NCBI RefSeq assembly: GCF_018143015.1
Contig: NC_054757.1
Span: 22,769,785-22,833,784, forward strand
Reading direction: 5' to 3'
Origin: Lytechinus variegatus
Taxonomy: Eukaryota > Echinodermata > Echinoidea > Temnopleuroida > Toxopneustidae
DNA length: 64,000 bases
The translations under genes and the position numbers were made by a program. The notes under the pieces are model-generated. The model searched no databases. It was not told where the DNA came from and worked only from the letters and a program-made list of their open reading frames with translations. Below are positions 23,426-36,001 of the stretch, in pieces (the first letter of the stretch is position 1; each line of letters opens with the position of its first letter).

Positions 23426-24660
23426 GTAAGTGAGGAAATATGTTTAATTCAACATAAATGTTCTCATTAGGTCTGTCTTAACCATTCATGTTACCGGTCG
23501 ATCTTATGTTAAAAATAAAATATTTTCATTTTACTACGATTTCACCATGCAGTGTTATTTCAGGATCTTTATCTTTCCTTTGCTCCTGGTTGAAACACAA
23601 ATATGTTATTGATATTCAATATACTAATGTAATGTTACATATGCTTGTGTTGCTTATAAAAACATTGCTTAATCGTGTTAATTTGAGGTCTATTTTCTTT
23701 GTAGATATGACTTTCGCCCGACATTAGCCTTGTCGGATATGCATTTTCCATGTCCCATCCACGAGCCTCAGTCGTGTACTGTAGTGTAGGCCTATGTAGG
23801 CCTAAATCATATTTATAACTGCAATTACTGTAAGCGCTTTATTATGTACACCAGATATAAGCCTTTGGATCCCGGCAATTACAACATGTAATTATCATAG
23901 CGTTTATAACGATACAATATTTTCATAAGGCCCTCTCAAAATGTTATTTTTATGTATTTTTGATATTATGAACAGCATGAGTAGATGAGTAAGCCTAAAT
24001 TTCCTTGCTATACGTTTTAGATCACTTTCATCCAACCTTATTTTCCTTGTGTTCCTAATTATGCAACTGAATAAAACATTAATATAAATCTCTTTTTGAA
24101 GAAACTGAAAACTTAGCCAAGATATTTCACTTTTTTAAGCTTTTCATGAAATACTGAAGAGAGCAAAACACATCTTGATCTTTGGAATCCCGGTTTGGAA
24201 TATTGGCCCGTTGATACCAAGACATGATTTGTTTTAAACATGCATGTTTAAAAAATTTTTATTGGTATTCCAGTCAACATGATTTTTTTTTTGGGGGGTA
24301 TAATATTTCAACATGAGGCCTTTAATATATTTCATTACACATTTTTAATTTCCATAGTAAATATCTATGTCATCTTCGTCTGCATCAAGACCAAGATGAT
24401 TGAACTGCATGATAGGCCTACAACTTCTATCACGCTTATTTGATTATTTTCTGTCAAATTCGTTCAAATGAAGTTATTGCTTGAGTGGGATTTTAGAATG
24501 TAATGTTTTGGATGTGTGATACTACCCCTGTTTCACCAGTTATACCCAGCAACCATGCAGCGTTCTTAATTTTTTGTTCAATCCTCCTCTCCTACTCCAA
24601 CAATCCGACATAGGCACTGTAAACCAATTCGGTTGGATGCTTCTTTTGGTAATTTCTACC

Positions 24661-24940
24661 TGGGCACCGTCTTACAAAGAGTTACGATTGATCTGATCAC
24701 CCTAAGCTATATGGAAATCCATCAGTGTCATAAATTTTTTTCCACATGTAGCAAATTTGCACAATGTCCTTTGTAAAGAAAGAGAAGTATACACTGAATT
24801 CTCGAAGAAATGATGAATGTATGAATATCATAATCCAGAAAGTATTCTGAACAAAACGTGCATAATTAGATATTGACGTTGCTGGCTTTCCATAGTTGTG
24901 TGTGATTGGATCAATCGCAACTCTTTGTAAGATGGGGCCC
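24661..24940. repeat. MITE, TTACAAAGAGTTACGATTGATC family
   Basis: The ends are GGGCACCGTCTTACAAAGAG and CTCTTTGTAAGATGGGGCCC. Inside are GGAAATCCATCAGTGTCAT and TTGACGTTGCTGGCTTTCC. The region 23430-24660 before it shows no gene or clear repeat. Confidence 0.85.
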
Positions 24941-25145
24941 TAGGGGTTCAAGCATGCCTAAAAGGGATATTTATACACTGTCATGGCAACGCACCTGGCT
25001 TATTGCATTCAGTGAAATAGCTTTTGTTCTCCCAACGGGAAAAACCTCAGGCCGCCCTAAAGTTACTCCAATTCTGTACCATGTTGATCATCGTCGGATC
25101 ATGACCATGCAGGTGCAATCATGTTCCTTTGACATATATACCTCA

Positions 25146-25256
25146 GTTACATTTCATCTACGGCGAGTCGAAAACAGCCCTTTTATTCAAGCCATGTAGC
25201 TGATGGTACGAAAAATGTTAAAATGGCTGTTTTCGACTCGCCATACATAGGGTATC
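25146..25256. repeat. Degraded palindromic MITE, GGCGAGTCG family
   Basis: CTACGGCGAGTCGAAAACAG on the left pairs with CTGTTTTCGACTCGCCATAC on the right. The outer GGTCACATTTG part is worn away. Confidence 0.7.
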
Positions 25257-25803
25257 ACAGGCCTAATTCATTTCCCATAGACTCGTGTGTTAAAGTGGCA
25301 CTTAAAAAGAATTCATAAAAAATAAGGAGGAAATTCGAGGGTTGAATGTTTACTACCAGTGGATAGGATAAATGTCTGACATTCCATATCTGACCAGAAA
25401 AGTGTACCTCCACCGGCTCATTTTAAAAATAAATCAGCATATAAGACTACACCTGACGGGACCAAATTCATCACTTGAGAGAGTAAAATTATTCTAATTC
25501 TTCCGCCAGTGAAAATATAGTTCCATAGTGGTGAAATATCTTTCCAATTTGGAAAAAGTAAGTTCAGTAGGTACCCTCCCTAGAATCAGTGTTGGATTGT
25601 CAGTCATATTCATTCATTTTTGTCAATCAGCAATATCAAATTTAAAAATTGAGCAATGTGGTTGGCTCAAATGAATATCTTTGGCCTGCCAGTTGTGATT
25701 AGGCCCGTGCAGCCATAGCCCTAGGGGAATGTGACTGAGGTATTAACCAAACTATATTCCCGACCAATAAATCTTGGGGGGGGGCAAAATAATTAGGGCT
25801 TAT

Positions 25804-26034
25804 ATAGTCTTCTAAGAGTTACGACTGATCCGATCAACCACAACTCTGGAAAGCCAGCAACTTCAAAATCTAAAATGCATGTTTGTTCAATGTAAAGCCA
25901 TTCATTCATCAATTTCTTGAAAATTCAGTGTGCTTTTCATTGCTTACAAACGACATTGTGCTATTTCCTGGAGAAAAAAAATTATGACAAGGTTGATTGG
26001 ATCAATCGTAACTCTTTGTAAAAAGATGGGCCCT
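25804..26034. repeat. MITE, TTACAAAGAGTTACGATTGATC family, reverse orientation
   Basis: The ends are TCTAAGAGTTACGACTGATC and GATCAATCGTAACTCTTTG. The interior AAAGCCAGCAACTTC runs opposite to the 24661 and 28166 copies. 26035-28015 holds no gene or repeat that I can place. Confidence 0.75.
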
Positions 26035-28019
26035 TATGAACACAACCATCCCTATATACCCTTATTCAACTTATGCACTTCATGGACTCATGAAGAATTG
26101 CGTCGCAGTGTTTGTTCTTCTTACCCCCACGAACGAGAACATTTTTTTCTTCGTCTGCTTCTTTGAATGATCCGTTTTATTTCAATCAATTAACATAATT
26201 ATGAACGTAATAATCGCCAGTTTCATTACTGCTGTATCAGACTGGATCAAAAGTTTTCAGCGACGTTCATGTATATTATAGAAAAAGAAAAAACGCACCC
26301 AGAGCAATAGTGCACTATTTTCATTTAACGACTGAGCTTGAAAAAAGTAATAATACATTTTTGACACAGGTATATTCGTCAGATTTATACACTCTTAAGG
26401 ATGATTTTGTTGTTGTTGTTGTTATTTTAAAGAAAACAGATATGTTCGTTTTCCCTCTCTTCGATCCATTCTTTAAAATACCCTTGAAATTGGCGCCTGG
26501 GACACGTACACCCATGCTCCTTTGTTGATACGCCACCCTTAATATTTACTAATAGATATCGCGCAATGCACGTGCTTCTCTCTTCAAAACTAAAACGATT
26601 CATCTTGATGACATGTTGACAATAAACATCCATGCCATCCTGCCATGGAATGGATTGATGTAATCATTTATCTATTTCTCAAAATTGGTGAGACGACAAA
26701 AGCTGTCCTCACCTGCTCCCCTATTATTTTACCCACCCTTTCATATTGACGATATAACAGTCATGTCAATTCATTTCATCATGAATCTGAAATGAAATAC
26801 CTTATAGAGATCTCCTTGTTTTCAATGTAGTGAAATTTGAAAGTATTTCAGGCTTCCTCCTCGCACTCACAATAAAGCGCGCTTCGCGCATTGTACCAGA
26901 TCCTTCCCTTTTAATAGCCACAGGAAACGTTATGATGAACTGCTCATGTTGGGAACGATGTGGAGTTGGTCGCTTATCACGACTTTCTTAGATAGAATTA
27001 TAGCGGGATTAAATAATCTTATGATTCCAATATTTACTGTATAATGGATTGAAGAAGAAAAATTTTTCCAAATCGGTCTGAACTCTGAAATACGGTATTT
27101 TTTATAATTCATAGATCTACTTAAAAGTACTATTTGAAAAAAAAGATAGCAGATCAGTTAATTGCTGTACTGTTCCCCATTTTGTCAGGCAATGTGCCAA
27201 ATTGAAATCAGGGAGAAGATAAAAGCTAGCGATCTGGAAGGTATCCAGTTGATAAGAACTCTTTTTGGTAGCCTATATTCATATAGTAGAATTAATTTTT
27301 AAGAAGAAATGTCGATATAATTTGTAAATCTGATATCGACAATTGACACAATTGACATGATTAAAGTGAATGAAATGATTGATTGCGTTTTGGTACTGAC
27401 TTAACCCCGTTCTTTGCAATTAAACAATTCATTATTTTATTACCATACAATAAAATAATTTAATAAATACATTCGTCTGGACTGCAAAGAAAATACTCAT
27501 CAAAACACAAATGAAATACCAAACCGCATGCCATGCCTTGTGATATTGAGTGGAACGGGAGGCGAGTAGTTCAGCTGAGGATAGCTTATTGAATAACAAA
27601 TATTTACCTCTTCATCATCGAGATAAATTACAATAGACTACCGTTTCTCTGTTATCACTAATTAGTTGGTTAATTGGAATGTCAACGTTAATATTTAGGT
27701 CAAGATAATATATTGAAGTGGGACTGTTATCTTACGCAACGTCTAGAGGTCATTGTATTTCGACGTTCAACCTGACCTTCCCACAACGATAATTTCAAGA
27801 TACAGAGTGATGTAATAGAACAGAATCGAGATAAAATACTATCTACATAGTTAAAGACATGCAAGCTTAGTAAGAATGTGCTGGCGGTGCAATATTTCAT
27901 TTTCATTTTTAGTGGCGTTATCTTTTAGATTAAAGGTGTAATGTTGTATTTGAGTTGTCTGTAAAGTAGTTACGAACCAGTATAGCACAATCTTAAGCCC
28001 TCAACTATTCACACCTTGG

Positions 28020-28158
28020 CGCCGTTGCAGATAGAGTTGCAATCAATCGCAACTCTAAAAATCATACGCAACTTGATTTTCAACCAATCAACAGCGCGCA
28101 TTTGGGACTTTCGATTGATTTTTAGAGTTGCGATTGATTGCAACTCGTTCTGCTACGG
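28020..28158. repeat. Palindromic MITE, CGTTGCAGAAAGAGTTGC family
   Basis: The ends are GCCGTTGCAGATAGAGTTGC and GCAACTCGTTCTGCTACGG, and the core is CAACAGCGCGCATTTGGGAC. A second copy is at 35875-36001 and one half is at 34957-35000. It abuts the next MITE with about 8 bp between. Confidence 0.8.
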
Positions 28159-28165
28159 ACCCCCT

Positions 28166-28439
28166 GGGCCCCGTCTTACAAAGAGTTACGATTGATCCGA
28201 TCAATCGTAACTCTATGGAAATCCATCAGTGTCATAACTTTTTCCTACGAAAAATTTGCACAATGTCCTTTTTATGCAAAGAGAAGCGTAGTGAATTTTC
28301 AAGAAAACAATGAATGCATGAATATACATCAAAGCTAGAAAATATTTTGAACAAACATGCATAATAGATGTTGACGTTGCTGACCGTCCATAGTTGCAAT
28401 TGATCGGATCAATAGCAACTCTTTGTAAGACGGGGCCCT
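28166..28439. repeat. MITE, TTACAAAGAGTTACGATTGATC family, best copy
   Basis: The terminal repeats GGGCCCCGTCTTACAAAGAG and CTCTTTGTAAGACGGGGCCC are perfect inverses over 20 bp, which points to a fairly recent insertion. Confidence 0.9.
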
Positions 28440-30087
28440 GCATGGCCATGTTCCTAATTAACCCATAATGCAACATTCTGGCCAGTGTAGTCTTGTGATA
28501 TAGACCAACTTGAATGATGACAATCTAATTCACTACCCAACACTCTTTAAGGGCAACAAATACCCAACTTTTAACCAACCCTGGGCAACGTATACTGTCC
28601 ACATAACTATTGGTTAAAAGTTGTCTAGACTGGGTATTATAAAGTAATAATTGGGTATTATTTGCACAATTGGATAATAATTGCACAGAATATATATATT
28701 TTCAACCAACATACATTACCCAACACAGTGGACAATATGTTGCACAACATTTTAATTGTGAATACATTCATATCGCAATGTATGTTACCAAGTCGCAAAA
28801 TAGGTACCTTTCCAGTATAGAAACCAGTTTAGATACACATAATTGGCTGATTTATTCTCTATATTACTTTTGTAAAGGTATATTTTTAGACCAACTATTT
28901 TTTAATCTTTCAATATTCATTGAATATAAATCGACATCAACAGTTACAAAATATTACAGATACAAACCGCAGTCTTTCGTTCCGGTCATGCCCGGATACA
29001 CTCTTTCCGGATTTCTTGAAACAAGACCGGTGCCGGTTATCCGCTAGGTTTTAAGATCATGGATAATTTTCAATCTAATTATTCAAAGCTGATAGGCCAT
29101 GCAGATTGATTTTTTTTTAAGCTGGGTTCAACTTCAGGGATGGTGCCTTTTTCATTTTATTTTAGGGGGGGTATTCATTTTATTTATTCTTAGGCTGGGG
29201 GGGGTAAGAATACTACCTGAATGTGACGTCATATTTTGTCCTCAAATTTAAAGTTACACGAGTCGGACCTATCTCTTGTGTTCTTTTATTTCCTCCTTTC
29301 TATCACACGACCGTCGGCCTATATACCCGTCGGTTCTTTCCCCTTCTATAAATTTGCTTAAACTTTATTTCGCATTAGAAATATTCATTAAGTCTTACTC
29401 ATTTGGTATACACTAGATTTACCCCTACCAGATCCTTCAATGTCAATTAATGGAGGAGAAATATATCGTTTTCCTTACAGTTATATGATCGCCATTGTCG
29501 TCCCTCCCTCGTGTATGTGTCGCACATAGCCACCAAGGAAAACAAAATCAGCCATGTTTCCAGATAATTATGTAATCATTTGGATATAGGGTGCGTTTAT
29601 TCGACACTTTTTTACCCTAGAATCATGATTCAAATCACGATTCTGCAGAATCACGATTGCGTTTAAATGGATACTTCTCTTTTTAAAAAAAAATAATAAA
29701 AAAAACCGAGGGCAGTAAAAACCTGTAAAAATTACCACCTGATTGTGTGTATTTAAGTCCCCTACTCCCATGCACACTCTCAATACCGTTCCATGGGCCT
29801 ACTCTGGCTTTAATTCGAGGAGTTATTCTGTTGCCAATAAGTAGAAAATGATCTTGCGAAATATTAGAAATCATCATCACATGTCTGATATGTAATCTTC
29901 ACAATAATAGACCGATCGGAAGCACGACGTGTGAGCTATCTCTACGATGGAATGTCATTGACTTGATTTTGTTATTGTATCTGGAAGTCATTAAGGTCCT
30001 TCTGTATTTGCACGATCACCAATATATCCCCCTGATGTTAAGATAGTTGTAACCATTCTTAGTTAGGTCATAGGGCCCCAAATTAAC

Positions 30088-30260
30088 ACACCTAGTTACC
30101 AATAATGCATATAGCATTTCCATTTATTTGAAAGCATGATAAAAGAGTATTGTAGATTAAATGCCTTGCTCACGGGCATAGGTGCCGCGGCCGGGGATCG
30201 AACCCCGGACTTTCCATGCCTGATAGCCAGGCGCCTTAGACCACTCGGCCACGGCACCTC
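30088..30260 (-). mobile_element. tRNA-derived SINE, second family
   Basis: On the minus strand the head at 30260-30183 reads GGTGCCGTGGCCGAGTGG with B box GGTTCGATCCCCGG and ends in GCGGCACC, so acceptor-stem-like ends can pair. The body GATGCCCGTGAGCAAGGC lies to the left. The anticodon stem reads GCCTGGCTATCAGGC, with too short a loop for a working tRNA. A truncated copy is at 52128-52283. Confidence 0.8.
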
Positions 30261-30589
30261 CCAATGTGCACACCCACACTCACCCCACACACACACTTGT
30301 AAATGTGTCACTAGTGGACTAATTCAACTTTCAATGCCAAAGTGGGGGCGTGCGTGTGCGATGTTTCTATACACTGCATAATTATTTTGAATTTAAACAA
30401 CTGATCAGACTCATTTTCGGACATATACTAAACACAAAATATGAGCGTAACCCGGGAACCGAGGACGCTACCTACATCCTACAAATACAATTATATCCAA
30501 AGAGGTAGAAATTCCCCTTGATTAAATCATGCATTGACCCCTCGAAAGAAAAGCCCGCGGCTGAGAATTCCATACATCTCAGAAGTCTA

Positions 30590-30900
30590 AAAGAAATGAA
30601 TTAATGAAACAAATGAGTAAAAGTAATTAAAAAAGATAAATTATTGATTAATTAATTAATTCATTAGAAGATAAACAAAGAAATGAATTGATGAAATAAA
30701 TGAGTGAAATGAATTTTAAAAATGATTAATTTATTAATTGATAAATAATTAAAGAAATGAATTAATGAAATAAATGAGTAAAATGAATTTAAACAATGAT
30801 TAATTAATTAATTAATTGATAGATAGATAACTAAATATTTGAAGAAAGATGAAAGAAAGACATAAATCAATCAATCAATCAATAAATAAAAAAATAATTA
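30590..30900. repeat. A/T-rich tetranucleotide repeat
   Basis: Imperfect runs of AATG, ATTA and AATCAATC. No coding potential. Confidence 0.85.
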
Positions 30901-31057
30901 ATATGAATTGCATTAAAATGTGACTAGGTAATATACAGGGAATATCCCCTTTGTATTGCGTCCACGGTTAGTAGATTAAAACACAAATTTGTCCCCATTG
31001 GTATGCCCATCACTCCCCTTCCCCCAGACACACTGCACATACATTTTACCTCTGTCA

Positions 31058-31160
31058 CATTTGCTCTTGGACGGCCGTACGGCATGTCGAAATCAACTGT
31101 TTTATTTATTTTGTTCAAGCCACCTAATTGCACCTATGTAGCTGGTACAAAACTGTGACT
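31058..31160. repeat. One half of a GGCCGTACGG-family palindromic MITE
   Basis: TGTCACATTTGCTCTTGGAC and GGCCGTACGGCATGTCGAAA are kept. The inverted right half is missing beyond GCTGGTACAAAA. 31160-31940 shows nothing recognisable. Confidence 0.6.
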
Positions 31161-31945
31161 GAGGTATTCCAAATAAAAATGCCTTTCTCTCTTGGCTACA
31201 ATTTGCCATTGGAAGATATGTGTGTATACAGCACGAGGTACGACATACGCCTGTGTGACCTTCACTTGACTTTCAACGTTGCAAAATGAAAACAATTTTT
31301 TTTTTTCATATTTATTCCCCAGTTGGCAAATACAATTGGACTCGGGGGTTGTACTGTAACTGTCTGTTAAGCAACATCATACACAGTATGCTAAATATAA
31401 CTGATGAACACTCGATATACGTCATAGCGAGATCTACCTCAATTGGGAATTGAGAGTAATTCGATTCATTGTCATGAATTTGTTTGATTCTGTGTGCATG
31501 TGATGTTTGGTTCTTCTCTGGTCCTTGTGTTGTATCCGTCTTCTTCGTAAGCTTGCTAGCTGAACTTAGTACCGGTACGTAAATCGTTATTATTTATAAT
31601 GCTCGGTTTAATGTCAGGCTCAGTAACTTGTATATCAATGATGGTGCAGGCATTAATTGCATTTTAACTCATTGTTTCTTGAATATATTAAAATCTTTGC
31701 AGTTCATGTTCAAGCCAATAAGTGAGTGAGCTTCCGAGTGCATGATTCGAGCAGGCCTAGCTATTGCATGGATGTATAGTTGCGCATACATTGACATATA
31801 CGGTAGAGCAAGGGGCACTCTGAAATTCCATGCTGATTAAAGAAATATAATTGATTTTTTATTGCAAAATTCCTTCATTTTTATTTTAAATGCAAAATGA
31901 CACTTGATCATGACAAGCTGAGAAATGCCTGCCCCCACAATTTAT

Positions 31946-32750
31946 TAGTGGAGGTGTCGCGGTGTGGTGGTTCAGTCACTCTTCATCCAAGGGTCAAGGG
32001 TTCGAGTCCACCCGGCGCGAATAGCGTATTTTCGCGTCCACCTCCCAGACCAGACGCTCTCTGGAACGTTGAGAATCTATTGAAAACGCCCTTCAGATCA
32101 CAATGGACAGATAAGGGGTCATTGTCGAAAGTGTATCGTCACAGCACATCGTCGATTCGGACCGGACGGAAAATTGCAAATACTAGTACTAGTATGTCGT
32201 TTATCCATACAGAGTCCAGTACGACACTGCTGTTTAATTCACTGATTTTCGACAAAGACTACTTTGTTATGAAGGGCTTATACCAAAAGATAATTTGCGT
32301 TATAGAAAAAGTCTGGGAAGTGATTGTTAAATCAGGGGCTGTTTTGACACGCAAAAAAAAAGTCTTCAATTTCAAAAGAGGGGCACACCTCTGTTTTAGT
32401 GGCATTTTTATACAAATCTTTATTTTACTTCTCAGAAGCGGGCAAGTGCCCTCTGTACCCCCCCCCCCCGACCCGGATCCGCGCCTGCTAAATGCGGTGG
32501 CAAGGCAGTTATCCACGTTTGTCACTCTCCACACATGGGTAAAATGGGTATCCGGTAGGATGTGAACGTTGATTAAATTGGCATGTGTGCAACCGGTTGC
32601 CTGGCTATGATGCTCCTCGAGGAGTGGATATGGTGAAATTTATGTGTGGAACAGCCTATGACCGGAGTAATAATAATTACATGTAAAGCACTTAGTAACA
32701 CAGAGTATATGAAGCGCTATATAGGCCTAAATGTAAATATCATTTATTAA
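31946..32750 (+). mobile_element. tRNA-derived SINE interrupted by another insertion
   Basis: The head at 31955-32020 has GTGTGGTGGTTCAGTCAC and B box GGGTTCGAGTCC. The body resumes at about 32490 with GGTGGCAAGGCAGTTATCC, CTCTCCACACATGGG and the end AAGCGCTATATAGG. Some 470 bp lie between, including a piece (32334-32490) that starts AATCAGGGGCTG and ends GACCCGGATCCGCGCCTG after a C-run, like the other G-run elements. Confidence 0.65.
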
Positions 32751-33292
32751 TATTTACCCGACCCTTGAGTATTTCTTGCTTCCTATAGTGACTCGATGTT
32801 AGTTAATGTTATGATATAGAGGCATTCAGCAGTGTTAGCAGCAAAATGAAAAAAAAAAACAGAATTAGTAGAATATATATTCATCTGAACCTGATTAAGG
32901 ATTGTGTGAATTCGTTTGCACGACAAAGACTACGTTATACCTGTGCGAAATTACTATCAGACATTATTTCTCAATTGGGTGCTATCGAGGTGAATTATGT
33001 ATTGTAACCAACCATCGTATATCTCCTTGCTTTGACATACTTTGTTGCGTGTTACCATGGACATAGACCTATTGTGTACATTGCATTCATTTCATATAGT
33101 CATTGTCTCCGTCAATGTAGTTTCTTTCGAGAATGAAATGGAGAATAAATGATATTCGAACTCCATATTCTTTGGTTTGAGCTCATGAGGTCTGCCAGTA
33201 AAATGGAAAAGAATAAGAACAGTGATTTTATAAATGATGATATCATGGAAAACAAATCTGCATTTGTCCGACCGTTGTGCCTGGGGCAGTTC

Positions 33293-33757
33293 AGGGGTGG
33301 ATCCAGCCTTCGCCAATAGGGGGGGGGGGGGGGGGCGCTTGGATTTTTTTAAGCCATGCACATTTCCCCCGATCGGCCGCTCGGGGTTGATTTTTGAAGG
33401 GGTAGTCCCAATAGTCACTTCTCTATAAGCTTTATACTTATAAATGAACATAAATATATAGTAATCTCATGAGCCTTTTAAATAGTGCGAGCGCGAAGCG
33501 CGAGCTTTTTATTAATTTCTTGTGTTTTGTTCTAAATTATAAACAATCTTGGCAATGTTTTTTATCCTAAAAGAGGTGTGTATCTAACTATTACTAAGAG
33601 CGCGAAGCGTGAGCAGAAATGTTCAATGTACGTTTTTATCTGATCAAAAAAGGATCTGTTAAGGGCTGCTAGCCTTTGATCAGATAAAAACGTACATCAT
33701 TTTTTTTGCTCCGCCAATAGGGGGGGGGGGGTCAGCCCCCCGGTAGATCCGCCTATG
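33293..33757. mobile_element. Element with GGATCCAGC-type ends and G-runs
   Basis: It starts CAGGGGTGGATCCAGCC with a G-run and ends with a second G-run and CGGTAGATCCGCCTATG. Inside are GCGAGCGCGAAGCGCGAGC and related words, as in the 11.8-14.1 kb field, plus an internal inverted repeat around 33650-33685. Confidence 0.6.
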
Positions 33758-33821
33758 AGTTATAATTAGAAGTTGTTACATTAGTTACATCTTGAAAATA
33801 TGTTTAGAATTATAAACGAGA

Positions 33822-34710
33822 TTTGATTTGATTTTTATATTATTTTATTCATATATGTATTATATACATCATCATTGTCAACATTACAAACACATCACAC
33901 ACAAAGGATCATCATATTATACAATGGCTTAAAATTAATGATACAAGCATCAAATTAAAAACGGAATAAGAATTAGAGAGAAAGGGTGGGGGTGGTTAAA
34001 AACACAGAGTGGGAGGGAGAAAACTGAATAGAGAGGTAAACAGTCATGAAAAGAGGAATAACACCGCATAGAATATAGAAGACATGATATCCTGCCTGAA
34101 AACCTAAGACTCGTTGCTTTATATACATATAGGTTGTTTGTTTGCATAATAATACTCGCAAACAAAAGATACATAATTTATGGTGGCACATTATTAACCA
34201 TGTATTAAAAAAAATAACATATGATATACATCAGCTTTGTAATTCATATTTGGAAAGAAGGTATTTTTTTTTACTTGCCTCAAAGGAATTTTTCGTTGGG
34301 CATGATCGAATATTAAGAGAAAGAGTTCCAATTGTCGGGGCCTGTATCATGTCTAATAGATCTTTGGGCACGAGCTTTTCTTGGATTCTCTAACATGTCT
34401 TAGTGGATATTTGAAGAGGATTGGGTTGGGTAATTATGAATAGACGTATTGAAACGGAAAATTTTAACAAGTTGTTTGGAAGTTCGCTGATTTGGAATCT
34501 ATACATGAAAATAGCAATTTGAAGGTAATGAATGTCATGTATGGTAAGGGTACCCAGCTTATGGAACAATGGGTTTGAACGAGCTCGGTGGTCTGAGTTT
34601 GTACAAATATACGGACAACTTTTTTCTGACAAGCCCATACAATATTATAGTATGAAATATAAGGCAGTATGATAGAATTATGTATAGTAAACAATGTATG
34701 GCGAGGAAGA
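33822..34710 (-). pseudogene. Decayed LINE, end of reverse transcriptase and 3' tail (CR1/jockey-like)
   Basis: Read on the minus strand, 34700-34400 gives HNSIILPYISYYNIVWA, QKKVVRI, then NPLFHKLGTLTIHDIHYLQ. Further on, 34340-34240 gives LNIRSCPTKNSFEASKKKY. These are the words that close the reverse transcriptase of CR1/Rex/jockey-type LINEs (SLILPYLNYCNIVWG, NPLF..L..L.I.DI..LQ, CP..NSFK..LKKYLL). Frames shift and stops occur, so it is dead. The 3' end is a tail-like GATTTGATTTGATTTTTA at 33822 on the plus strand. The upstream polymerase and endonuclease parts are absent. Confidence 0.7.
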
Positions 34711-34956
34711 TAATGATCTGACCTTATACACCGACTCCACGTGATACAGAAGTAACAACATTAGCTATATGTGATGTGCATTGCCGTTTAATCTGCAATC
34801 GATAATACCTAAAAACTTTGGTTTCTTTTTGATCGAAATTCATATTATCAATAAAAATATCGAGATAATGAATATCAATATTAGAGCGTTGACATTTAAA
34901 GTATACATGTATATAGTTAGTTTGTTTTTGTTTACATTTAATGATAACTTGTTACT

Positions 34957-35000
34957 GGGGCCCGTTGCAGAAAGAGTTCCAATCAGTCGCAACTCGAAAT
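34957..35000. repeat. Half MITE, CGTTGCAGAAAGAGTTGC family
   Basis: Only GGGGCCCGTTGCAGAAAGAG and the start of CAGTCGCAACTC are kept. 35004-35660 has no recognised feature. Confidence 0.5.
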
Positions 35001-35659
35001 TTGGGTAATTCTTTTCAATGAGATAAACATTGGTCATGGTGAGAGATGATGGTTAGATGTCGAGAAAGTGCGATTTAAAAACACTACTTCTCCTAATTGT
35101 TCCACAAATTGGACGTGTATTTTGCTAATAATGTTCTTTGTGGTGTGTGTAAAACGTCCGAGTCAGTAACAAAACACCTTTTTCTTAAATATCACCTGCT
35201 TGTTCATTTTAATTTTGCTGGTCTCAGATAGCATCGTGAATATCTTTCCGATATACTCTCAAAGAACACCATTAAAAGTCATCCCGATGAGATCGAGGAT
35301 TGTCTTCTTTGCCGTTTTTTTTTAACCAGCACAAGGGTATTTATGTGTCCAACCAATTTTTGGCAGTATTTTACCCAATGCGGGAAGCATATATCCTGAT
35401 AAGGTTACAAAATAAACAGCAATTACTTTAGAATAGGCTCCATTTTCATCACACTGGATAAATAAAAATGACCAAAGAAATACCCAATGTTGGTTGGACA
35501 CGTAATTACCATCATGGAGCATTTATTTTTCAGAGTGTATGTTATCATTAATTATGCACATAACTAATCAGCAGGCGACGAATTTCATGACCAATATGGA
35601 AAGAAACATTCCCATCGAATGTCCATCTATAATAGGTCAATATGGCGTTACTGTGTGGG

Positions 35660-35860
35660 TCCATGACATTTGCTCCGGCGACAATAATATTGGTCAGAGA
35701 GAATATCTGCATGTTAAGCCAAATATAGTATCCAACCTCCATAACTAAATAAACCCTAATGATTATCTTTACATTATTCTGAACACCAAACTCTATTTAT
35801 TACAATGCTAACTCTGAGATATCAAGACCGAAAAAAATCGTAAGAGCAATTGTGTCACCA
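35660..35860 (+). repeat. Interspersed repeat, TTGCTCCGGCGACAA family
   Basis: TTTGCTCCGGCGACAATAAT, GTTAAGCCAAATATAG, AAATAAACCCTAATG and ATCTTTACATTATTCTG appear in the same order at 53085-54640, where two insertions split the copy. No coding content is seen. Confidence 0.6.
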
Positions 35861-35874
35861 CTGTTTGATCCCCT

Positions 35875-36001
35875 GGGGTCCGTTGCAGAAAGAGTAGCGT
35901 TTAAACGCAAGTCAAAAAATCAATCGCAAGTCCCAAATGCGCGCTGTTGATCGGCTGAAAATCAAGTTGCGTTTGATTGCAGCTCTTTCTGCAACGGGCT
36001 C
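35875..36001. repeat. Palindromic MITE, CGTTGCAGAAAGAGTTGC family
   Basis: The ends are TCCGTTGCAGAAAGAGTAGC and GCTCTTTCTGCAACGGGC, with the core CAAATGCGCGCTGTTGATCG. It lies just under 1 kb before the SCD start. Confidence 0.8.

Noticed and set aside
30183-30260. Possible tRNA gene (minus strand) with good A and B boxes and a pairing acceptor stem
   Set aside because: The anticodon stem-loop cannot form a seven-base loop, and the sequence continues into a body shared with 52128-52283, so it is the head of a SINE.
31897-32565. 222-residue open frame, the longest in the window
   Set aside because: It crosses a SINE head, an inserted element and the resumed SINE body, so it cannot be one gene. 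It shows no known motif.
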